64,000 bases of DNA from Jeotgalibacillus proteolyticus (GTDB taxonomy: Bacteria > Bacillota > Bacilli > Bacillales > Jeotgalibacillaceae), in contig NZ_PREZ01000002.1 in the NCBI RefSeq assembly GCF_002926065.1, positions 62,001 to 126,000 on the forward strand, written 5' to 3'. Below the pieces are notes generated by a model. It had not been told where the DNA came from. It ran no database searches and saw nothing but the letters and a program-made list of their open reading frames with translations. Position 1 is the first letter of the stretch; each line of letters begins with the position of its first letter. The position numbers were made by a program, and so were the translations under genes. Of this stretch, positions 1 through 6,334 are shown piece after piece.

Positions 1-207
1 AAAGCTATCCTTCAGTTCAAGAACCACTTCACCTGCCCACAATTCGACTCCAAGCTGGCCGGAGATAAGCACCCATTCAAGCCCTTCATCAAGCCGTGAT
101 AAAAGCTGCTGTTTAATTGCTTTTTTAATAATTTCAACTGCCGGGTCCGATTTTTTAAAGACCCCGATCTCATGAGCTTTATAACCTGAGACAGTAATAA
201 TCTTCAA
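1..207 (-). CDS. ypsA: YpsA-family (SLOG/DUF1273) protein, 3' end outside window
   Basis: The first 69 codons of a gene that runs off the left edge. The product begins KIITVSGYK and contains DEGLEWVLISGQLGVE, which matches the start of B. subtilis YpsA, a nucleotide-binding SLOG-fold protein linked to cell division and shape. The enzymatic activity is not established. I chose a TTG start at 207-205 because AGGTGG lies 5 nt upstream and the reading then aligns with YpsA residue 1. An in-frame ATG at 237 lacks a comparable SD. It lies next to cotD, as in B. subtilis. Confidence 0.85.
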   Translation of the reverse strand, partial: MKIITVSGYKAHEIGVFKKSDPAVEIIKKAIKQQLLSRLDEGLEWVLISGQLGVELWAGEVVLELKDSF

Positions 208-246
208 ACCGGCCACCTGCTCTCTAAAATCTTTCATTCTTTCATT

Positions 247-277
247 AAAAAACGACTGGCGGTTTTCACCAGTCGTT
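247..277 (-). terminator. Intrinsic terminator of cotD
   Basis: Perfect 9-bp stem (251-259 with 269-277) with a 9-nt loop. On the minus strand it is followed by a run of T. It lies 28 nt past the cotD stop and separates cotD from ypsA. Confidence 0.8.
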
Positions 278-304
278 TGGTAAATCAAGTTGGCATTAGA
301 CCTG

Positions 305-523
305 TTACATTGGTCTGTTGCACATAAATTGCTGATTGGACACAGTCTGTTCTTGATTAAACGACTGTGGGAAATAGTGCTTGTGCTGATAGATCTGGTG
401 ATTAATTGTTGTATTCTGGATCGGGTGAATATGCGGAACTTCAATAATTTCCGTCGTATGGTTTGTGCAGCACATTGTAGGATGTACAATAGGCGGACAA
501 ACTCTTCTTCTGCATGGATGCAC
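305..523 (-). CDS. cotD: CotD-like inner spore coat protein
   Basis: 72 residues, rich in His, Cys, Pro and Gln, with the CotD pattern PPIVHPTMCC...VPHIHPIQNTTINHQ...HYFPQSF. CotD is a structural protein of the inner spore coat, made late in the mother cell. The start is GTG at 523, with a strong SD (GGGGGAG) 5 nt upstream. The position between ypsA and the yprAB pair is the same as in B. subtilis. It carries its own terminator downstream and a sigma-K-like -10 upstream. Identification rests on composition, motif order and synteny. Confidence 0.85.
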   Translation of the reverse strand: MHPCRRRVCPPIVHPTMCCTNHTTEIIEVPHIHPIQNTTINHQIYQHKHYFPQSFNQEQTVSNQQFMCNRPM

Positions 524-541
524 GGTTACTCCCCCTTCCCT

Positions 542-559
542 GGTTATTCTAAAATAACC
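542..559 (-). other. Short perfect hairpin just upstream of the cotD ribosome binding site
   Basis: A 7-bp perfect inverted repeat (542-548 with 553-559) with a 4-nt loop, starting about 12 nt upstream of the cotD SD. In the mRNA it would form a hairpin in the 5' leader. It could stabilise the long-lived coat mRNA or be an operator for a late sporulation regulator; neither is shown. Confidence 0.4.
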
Positions 560-570
560 TTCGTTACATT

Positions 571-578
571 AGAATATG
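571..578 (-). promoter_or_regulatory. Sigma-K-like -10 element for cotD
   Basis: Minus-strand CATATTCT matches the sigma-K -10 consensus CATAnnnT and lies 48 nt before the cotD start. No clear -35 is seen, so this is a candidate only. Sigma-K control is expected for cotD from the B. subtilis family member. Confidence 0.35.
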
Positions 579-615
579 AAAGAAAGAGTCTACCTGCCCT
601 ATGCGTATCGCTCAT

Positions 616-711
616 TTATTGCAAAGTTGTTAATTGATCACCGATTGTCGAAAAAACAAATGCTGTTACACCTATTACCAGGAAAAACAAAACTAAAATG
701 AATCTTCTCAT
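616..711 (-). CDS. 31-residue hydrophobic peptide, function unknown
   Basis: Small ORF between mrfB and cotD: ATG at 711, stop at 616-618. The product starts MRRFILVLFFLVIGVTAFVF, a basic N-terminus followed by one membrane helix and a short polar tail (STIGDQLTTLQ). This topology is typical of small Bacillales membrane peptides. The upstream SD is weak (GGGG, 8-9 nt away). I do not recognise a family. Conservation in relatives would decide whether it is real. Confidence 0.4.
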   Translation of the reverse strand: MRRFILVLFFLVIGVTAFVFSTIGDQLTTLQ

Positions 712-965
712 AATTTCAACCCCATTAAGTTCTATACATTTATATTACATTTGAATAGACGCTGGCTCAACCCGTCTTTCCTCTGAAATATATGAACATT
801 TTGTGACAGGAAATAATATGAAAGGGATACATTTTTCGTATTCTTTACCAATTTGCATTAAAATAAACGTGTCGAATATGAACAACTTATAAAGAAGACT
901 GTCACATCCTAAAAGCAGGATCCTGGCGAATTAGTACGAATTCTGCGCTTGCCCGGGAAATGATT
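712..965. other. Intergenic stretch downstream of mrfB with no recognisable gene
   Basis: AT-rich region between the mrfB stop and the small ORF. It holds only a weak 5-bp hairpin near 908-922 without a U-tract. I see no convincing terminator, promoter or coding sequence. Confidence 0.4.
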
Positions 966-2231
966 TTAATACTCTGCTTTATATTTCCTGCTTAATCTCT
1001 GTATCCTATGTTCAGTCTGTTTCCTTAGAATCTCTTTAGAAGACTTCCTAAAGGCATAATCATCTTCCGCACATTTTAACGCCATGTTTGCATAATAAAC
1101 TGCTTGAGCATAATCCTTTAGCTTATGCTCATATACCTTTGCAAGCTCAAGCGCCGCTTCCCTTTTTTCCCTGGGTTCACCGTTCTCAGTAACCTTGAGC
1201 CAAAGCTCGACGGCCCGTGTCAGGCTGCCGTTTCGCTTTAATTCAAATGCAAGCGCATGAACGGCTTTGCTGTTTAGAGGATCTTTTGTGTATGCTTCAT
1301 TGATGTGAGTGCTTGATGCTTCAAAATCTCCCGTATATCTATACCATTTCCCAGCTTCGAGGCTTTCACTGCTTGTCTGAAGCTTGTCCTGTCCAAGCAG
1401 CTGAAAGGTCAGATGGGTGTATAGAGAGATAAGCGAGAGAATATCTTTCTCATTATGATCAAGTACTTTAAGCATTCCTTCCGGGTGATTACGTTCAATG
1501 AAATCAAAAAAAATGGCCGGTGCCAGATAGCCGGGCAAATCATCTGACCGTTCAAATTCAAGTATATGCCTTTCCACCTCTGTCAGCTTTACAGACTTCA
1601 TTTTATGTTTCCAAAGCCGTCTTGATGCATGATATAAATCGAAATGGCCAGTTTCAGGGAGCTTTGGTACATGCTCGCGAATCAGCGTATGCCGGCTTTT
1701 TACCTGAGGCCAGTCAAAGGATTTTCCATTATACGTAACGAGAGTGGAGTAATCGACGTTTTCTAAAAAACTCATATATAAAGGCACTTCAAAACCCGGC
1801 TGAGTTAAAATATGCTGTCTGACAATAACCTCTTCCGCTGTAAAACGGGCATACCCAAGCATAAAGATGGTGCTGCCAACACCCCTTAGCCCTGTGGTTT
1901 CAGTGTCAAAAAAGAACAGATCTTCAACCGAATGACCTTTTGATGATAAAGGATGTGAGTAACTGCTTTTATTCCATGCTTCTACAGCATTTATACAATC
2001 CCCGAGCTGGTACTTCCCCTGCCAAAAAGACAGCGGAAAACGAACTTCCCTAATTAAGCAGTATTCCTGATCAGACCAATACACAGTGACATTATTGTCT
2101 TGCCAAAGGTCAAGGTAGGGAATTTGCCTTTGTGCTTCTATTTTTGTATCTGGCCGTTTAAGCTCTTCTTTTTCCAGGTTTTTGCCGGAAAGATGAGGCT
2201 TCATACGGTTCAGTTTATTTTTCAGACTCAT
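966..2231 (-). CDS. mrfB: MrfB (YprB) DEDDh-type 3'-5' exonuclease with TPR-like tail
   Basis: Partner nuclease of MrfA in UvrA-independent repair of mitomycin-type lesions (known for B. subtilis). An RNase H-like fold is shown by FFDTETTG (D109, E111), TYNGKSFDWPQV (D173) and LDHNEKDILSL (H259, D263), a complete metal-binding set. The C-terminal third (from about residue 290) has helical TPR-like repeats. 421 residues, near the usual length. The start is ATG at 2231, one base after the mrfA stop, with SD GAGGGTGA; a GTG at 2240 is the longer but less likely start. Translation is probably coupled to mrfA. Confidence 0.9.
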   Translation of the reverse strand: MSLKNKLNRMKPHLSGKNLEKEELKRPDTKIEAQRQIPYLDLWQDNNVTVYWSDQEYCLIREVRFPLSFWQGKYQLGDCINAVEAWNKSSYSHPLSSKGHSVEDLFFFDTETTGLRGVGSTIFMLGYARFTAEEVIVRQHILTQPGFEVPLYMSFLENVDYSTLVTYNGKSFDWPQVKSRHTLIREHVPKLPETGHFDLYHASRRLWKHKMKSVKLTEVERHILEFERSDDLPGYLAPAIFFDFIERNHPEGMLKVLDHNEKDILSLISLYTHLTFQLLGQDKLQTSSESLEAGKWYRYTGDFEASSTHINEAYTKDPLNSKAVHALAFELKRNGSLTRAVELWLKVTENGEPREKREAALELAKVYEHKLKDYAQAVYYANMALKCAEDDYAFRKSSKEILRKQTEHRIQRLSRKYKAEY

Positions 2232-2232
2232 A

Positions 2233-4512
2233 TTATTCACCCTCTAAAGCATTAGTAAAAAGTGAAATCAGCTCAATTGTATCATCCTTGGCTGAATTGC
2301 TGTAGGGATCTGTTCCAATGCAGGAGGGGCAGCCGTGAGGACACGGACAGCTTTCTATCATCTGTAAAACTTCCTTCATGATCGTTGCTCCGATCTGATA
2401 CACTTTTTCACTCAGTCCAATTCCGCCTGGGTACCGGTCATAAACGAATAAAGTCGGCAGCTGGCTATGTGTCGACTTGACTTGAGGAACCAATTGAATA
2501 TCCTTGGGATCACACATCACATGGAGCGGAATAATTGATTGCATCGCATGGGCGAAACCAATTAGCCCCTGTTCAATCCTGTCCTCTGTGAGATTTTTAA
2601 GCTCGTCTTTTAATGTGAACCACGCAGCACTCGTATGAAGCTCCTCTTCAGGAAGATGAATAGGCCCGGAGCCTATATTTTCATGTGTATCGAATTTAAT
2701 TTTTTTAAATATTGTAGCCATCGCACGTACGGAAACATCACCATATGAAACAGCGGCCCTGTCATTTTGATTCGATAGATCCTCTTCTAGAACTGTCAGG
2801 GATACAGCTAAATTAGCGTCTGTAAAATAATCAATATCCACTTCCCTCACATAGGCTTTCTTTTCCTCCCAGTCCAGAAATTCAACCTGGAACTGGGTGC
2901 CCTGATGAAGATAAATTGCTTCATCATGCAGCAGCGTCATTGCGCTGAACCGGTCCATCTCTCCAATTACCTGATGATGTGCGCGTTCAGTCTGGTCAAT
3001 AATGATCACATTTTCCTGAGAAGCTGAGCGAAGGCTGATATTATGAGCAGGAAATGCGTCATTCATCCAGTGCCACTTATCTGCGGTGCGATGCAAAACT
3101 CTTTCCTCTACTAAATAATCAAGCAGCTCTTCCAGCTCATATTCACCAAACTTCTCATCAATTGTAAAAGGAAGCTCAAACGCAGCACATTTCAAATGAT
3201 CAAGAAGGATGACTAAATTGTCTGGGTTTATTCTAGCAGTTTCTGGTGAATTTTCAAGAAAATACTCCGGGTGCTTAATAATATACTGATCCAGCGGACT
3301 TGAGCTTGCGACCATGATGATCAGGGCTTCCCCCTGCCTTCTTCCCGCTCTTCCGGCCTGTTGCCAGGCACTTGCGATCGTACCGGGATAACCGGTCATA
3401 ATACATGCCTGAAGCTGTCCGATATCCACCCCAAGCTCAAGGGCATTGGTGCTTACTACTCCATAGACATCTCCATTTCTAAGGCCTTTTTCAATCTCCC
3501 TTCTTTGAGTCGGCAAATAACCCCCGCGGTATCCGCGAATCGATTTTGAACCAAGTTCATTTTTAACGAGCTCCTGCAGATAAGAAAGGATAATTTCTAC
3601 CCGCACGCGGCTTTTTGCAAATACGATTGTCTGAATTTTATGCTTTAACAAAGCACCCGCAAGCTTCCTGACTTCAAGAGTTGCACTTCTTCTTATATTC
3701 AACTGCTGGTTGACGATTGGGGGATTGTAAAAAACAAAATGTTTTTTAGCGGAAGGCGCACCATTTTGGTCAATCAGCTTCATTTCTTTTCCGGTAAGTT
3801 TTTCAGCAAGTTCCTTAGGGTTGGCAATAGTAGCAGAGGTGCATATAAACTGGGGAGAGCTGCCGTAAAATTCACAAATCCTCTTAAGTCTGCGAATAAC
3901 ATTTGCAACATGACTGCCAAAAACTCCTCTATAAATATGAAGCTCGTCGAGGACAATAAACTCAAGGTTTTCAAACAGCGAAACCCATTTCGTATGATGG
4001 GGCAAAATAGCTGAATGGAGCATATCAGGGTTTGTAATAACAATTTGCCCGGCTCTTCTCACCTTTTGCCTGATCGTTGCAGGAGTATCACCGTCATATG
4101 TATAGCAGGTTATGCTGGCGTCTGCGAGATCAAGCCATTCATTTAATTCTGTTTTTTGATCCTGCGCAAGCGCCTTAGTTGGAAATAAATAAAGCGCTCT
4201 TGCTGAAGGATTTTCGATGATTTTCTGAACTACAGGCAGGTTATAACAAAGTGTTTTTCCTGAGGCAGTAGGTGTTATGGCCGTAACGGACTTCCCCTGC
4301 ATGACGCTGTTATAAGCTTCCTCCTGATGGGTGTACAGCCTGCCGATCCCTTTTTGATTAAGTGCTTCAACAAGTCCTGGATGGACAGAATCTGGAATAG
4401 GAGCGTACATTGCTTCCTTTGGTTCAATTGTATGCCATTTCATAATCTGCTTTTGAATGTCAGGATCATTTTGAAAATGTTCAATTATATCGATCAATGA
4501 TTTTTTTCTCAT
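2233..4512 (-). CDS. mrfA: MrfA (YprA) DExH-box DNA helicase with C-terminal zinc-binding domain
   Basis: Superfamily-2 helicase that works with the MrfB nuclease on DNA-damage lesions. Motifs in order: Walker A TPTASGKT (80-87), DELH box (189-192), CTSATI (motif III) near 225, helicase C-terminal domain with QQAGRAGRR near 385, and a DUF1998-type end with four Cys in ESCPCPHGCPSC near 730. 759 residues, full length. Start ATG with SD GAGGTGAT. It is the first gene of the mrfAB pair and has a strong promoter with an embedded LexA-like site 26-39 nt upstream of the start codon. Confidence 0.93.
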   Translation of the reverse strand: MRKKSLIDIIEHFQNDPDIQKQIMKWHTIEPKEAMYAPIPDSVHPGLVEALNQKGIGRLYTHQEEAYNSVMQGKSVTAITPTASGKTLCYNLPVVQKIIENPSARALYLFPTKALAQDQKTELNEWLDLADASITCYTYDGDTPATIRQKVRRAGQIVITNPDMLHSAILPHHTKWVSLFENLEFIVLDELHIYRGVFGSHVANVIRRLKRICEFYGSSPQFICTSATIANPKELAEKLTGKEMKLIDQNGAPSAKKHFVFYNPPIVNQQLNIRRSATLEVRKLAGALLKHKIQTIVFAKSRVRVEIILSYLQELVKNELGSKSIRGYRGGYLPTQRREIEKGLRNGDVYGVVSTNALELGVDIGQLQACIMTGYPGTIASAWQQAGRAGRRQGEALIIMVASSSPLDQYIIKHPEYFLENSPETARINPDNLVILLDHLKCAAFELPFTIDEKFGEYELEELLDYLVEERVLHRTADKWHWMNDAFPAHNISLRSASQENVIIIDQTERAHHQVIGEMDRFSAMTLLHDEAIYLHQGTQFQVEFLDWEEKKAYVREVDIDYFTDANLAVSLTVLEEDLSNQNDRAAVSYGDVSVRAMATIFKKIKFDTHENIGSGPIHLPEEELHTSAAWFTLKDELKNLTEDRIEQGLIGFAHAMQSIIPLHVMCDPKDIQLVPQVKSTHSQLPTLFVYDRYPGGIGLSEKVYQIGATIMKEVLQMIESCPCPHGCPSCIGTDPYSNSAKDDTIELISLFTNALEGE

Positions 4513-4530
4513 TTAATCACCTCTCTTCTC

Positions 4531-4560
4531 ATTATATCGAACATATATTCTTTATATCAA
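4531..4560 (-). promoter_or_regulatory. Sigma-A promoter of mrfAB
   Basis: Minus strand: TTGATA (4555-4560), 18-nt spacer, TATAAT (4531-4536), i.e. 5/6 and 6/6 matches. The predicted transcript starts about 12 nt before the mrfA ATG. It sits just downstream of the yppG terminator, so mrfAB has its own transcription start. Confidence 0.65.
4538..4551 (-). promoter_or_regulatory. LexA (DinR)-box-like operator within the mrfAB promoter spacer
   Basis: Plus strand CGAACATATATTCT differs from the B. subtilis LexA consensus CGAACATATGTTCG at two of 14 positions; the inner GAAC-N4-GTTC palindrome has one mismatch. It lies in the spacer between the -35 and -10, an ideal place for repression. Binding is inferred, not shown. 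Confidence 0.5.
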
Positions 4561-4562
4561 TG

Positions 4563-4597
4563 AAAAAGAGGCTGGGACAAATGTGTCCCACCCTCTT
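4563..4597 (-). terminator. Intrinsic terminator downstream of yppG
   Basis: Long stem with a GTGGGACA/TGTCCCA core extended by AGAGG/CCTCT, followed on the minus strand by TTTTT. Confidence 0.8.
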
Positions 4598-4662
4598 AAA
4601 CCCGGTTCACTCCGCTCCGTTCACCTCACGTTTCTAAAATTATTATCATGTCCGAGATCCGA

Positions 4663-5055
4663 TTATACTTTAGGAAAGAGCGAACCGATCCCTTTTACCA
4701 GAGATCCAAACTGCTGAGCTGTACTCATCATCTGCCCTGCAGTTGACATAATTTTATTAACGTCAACATTCCCTTTTTCTGTTTTAAATATTTCCAGCCA
4801 TGAAGATGAAGGCTTTTGTTGAAATGGCTGCTGAAAAGCAGGATATGCTTCAGGGTTATAGGGCTCTATTCCCTGACCCTGTGGAATATTCGTGACCACT
4901 GGCCCCTGCACAGGCGCAGGCGGATGATAAGGCATTCTTCCATACATCCATTCCGGAGGATATGCCTGCTGCATTGGATAAGGGATATATGGCCTATTAT
5001 AAGGCAGCGGTGCAACAGGCGGTAAAGGATAACTCTGATAATAGCTTCTGTACAT
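4663..5055 (-). CDS. yppG: YppG-family protein, Pro/Tyr/Gln-rich
   Basis: 130 residues. The first 80 are low complexity, rich in Pro, Tyr, Gln and Met (PPVAPLPYNRPYIPYP), as in coat-associated proteins. The C-terminal 45 residues are the conserved YppG part (SWLEIFKTEKGNVDVNKIMST...). The biochemical role is unknown; association with the spore surface is only suggested by composition. SD AAGGGTGA precedes the ATG. It lies between yppE and mrfA as in B. subtilis and has its own terminator. Confidence 0.8.
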   Translation of the reverse strand: MYRSYYQSYPLPPVAPLPYNRPYIPYPMQQAYPPEWMYGRMPYHPPAPVQGPVVTNIPQGQGIEPYNPEAYPAFQQPFQQKPSSSWLEIFKTEKGNVDVNKIMSTAGQMMSTAQQFGSLVKGIGSLFPKV

Positions 5056-5109
5056 TCACAATCACCCTTTTCCACTAGTTTATTCAAACAGCGGATGCCT
5101 GTGCCAGAT

Positions 5110-5472
5110 TTATTCTTGAAGCAGCTCCTTTACCTGTTCAACAACAAAATAACTGGACTGAATGTAGCTTTTAAATCGGTTATAGCTTGTTTCAGGAAAA
5201 AAACATTGAACTGCGATCAGCTCTATATTTTCAACGGTTGCTTTTATCTGGTTCGGATGCAGGTTTTTTTGCCGGTTTTGAGTCAGATAACTCCCTACCT
5301 CTACTCCCCATTCCTTTGAAAGGGCGTGGGCATGATCGGCAAAAGGTTTAACTTCAGAATAGAATTCTCCTTTAGCCTTAGATAAACGCCTTGCGTCATA
5401 TTGTTGTTCTGCCTGCTCAATGATAGACAAAAGCTCAAGCGTCTTATCGAGCATATGTTTTTTTTCTGCCAT
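5110..5472 (-). CDS. yppE: YppE-family (DUF1798) helical protein
   Basis: 120 residues, predicted all-helical, with the YppE-like core EVKPFADHAHALSKEWG...VQCFFPETSYNRFKSYIQSS. The function is unknown. A strong SD (AAAGGAGGGC) precedes the ATG. It is divergent from recU, and the 209-bp gap between their starts must hold both promoters. A TACAAT -10 is visible on the minus strand near 5503-5508 without a good -35. Confidence 0.8.
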   Translation of the reverse strand: MAEKKHMLDKTLELLSIIEQAEQQYDARRLSKAKGEFYSEVKPFADHAHALSKEWGVEVGSYLTQNRQKNLHPNQIKATVENIELIAVQCFFPETSYNRFKSYIQSSYFVVEQVKELLQE

Positions 5473-5681
5473 ACTCAGCCCTCCTTTATCTCTTAGAGTA
5501 TTATTGTACCAGAGAGATTTTTATGGGAAAATGAAACCTTTTAAAATACTGTGCGTCTAATGGTAAGAGATTTAATCAGTTACCCCCTAAACCCTCCGAT
5601 TTGAACGAAGATTATAGTGGATTCGTCAAAATATGCTCAAATTCAGCGTATCTGTTATTATTAATACGCGAGGTGTATACA

Positions 5682-6317
5682 ATGGAATTTCATTATCCAA
5701 ATGGTAAAAAGTTTGTTTCTACTGTGCAATCTCAACCAATTTCCAGCCACAAAGAAAAGGAACGATCAAGCTCTCACGGCAAGAGGGGCATGACGTTAGA
5801 GGAGGATTTAAACGAAACAAACCGGTTTTATCTCGAAAAAGGAAAAGCTGTTATTCATAAAAAGCCGACTCCTATCCAGATCGTCAATGTAGATTATCCA
5901 AAAAGAAGCGCTGCTGTTATCAAGGAAGCATACTTTAAACAAGCTTCCACGACTGATTATAATGGCGTTTACAATGGCTATTATATAGATTTTGAAGCAA
6001 AGGAAACGCGCAATAAAAATTCCTTCCCGCTGCAAAATTTTCACGAACACCAGCTTATTCATATGGAGCAGATTGAAAAGCATAAAGGAATTGGCTTTGT
6101 TATTATCCGTTTTTCATCAACAGAAGAAATATATTTACTGCCTTATAATGCTTTTAAGAAATATTGGGATAGAATGATAAATGGAGGGCGTAAGTCCATG
6201 ACCAAGGATGAAATCATGCAGGATGGTTATCCGCTGACTCTTGGCTTGCAGCCCAGAATTGATTATCTTAAAATAGTTGATCATCTGTGCACTTTATCAG
6301 ATGAAGGGACACGTTGA
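5682..6317 (+). CDS. recU: RecU Holliday junction resolvase
   Basis: Cleaves four-way junctions during recombination and chromosome segregation, with RuvAB. 211 residues. Family blocks [37 protein letters not shown] and [20 protein letters not shown] are intact, with the metal-binding residues D92, D103, E105 and K107. I chose the ATG at 5682 because GAGGTG lies 7 nt upstream and [11 protein letters not shown] aligns with the B. subtilis start MIRYPNGKTF. A TTG at 5601 gives a longer frame without support. Co-transcribed with ponA, 17 nt downstream. Confidence 0.95.
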   Translation: MEFHYPNGKKFVSTVQSQPISSHKEKERSSSHGKRGMTLEEDLNETNRFYLEKGKAVIHKKPTPIQIVNVDYPKRSAAVIKEAYFKQASTTDYNGVYNGYYIDFEAKETRNKNSFPLQNFHEHQLIHMEQIEKHKGIGFVIIRFSSTEEIYLLPYNAFKKYWDRMINGGRKSMTKDEIMQDGYPLTLGLQPRIDYLKIVDHLCTLSDEGTR

Positions 6318-6334
6318 AAGAGAGGAACAGAAAT

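Noticed and set aside
290-637. 115-codon plus-strand ORF
   Set aside because: Antisense to cotD and the small ORF, no SD, no family resemblance; cotD on the other strand is well supported.
4563-4597. Dispersed repeat or small RNA
   Set aside because: The stem and T-run explain it as the yppG terminator.
6314-6334. TTG start of ponA overlapping recU
   Set aside because: No SD; the ATG at 6335 has AGAGAGG at proper distance.
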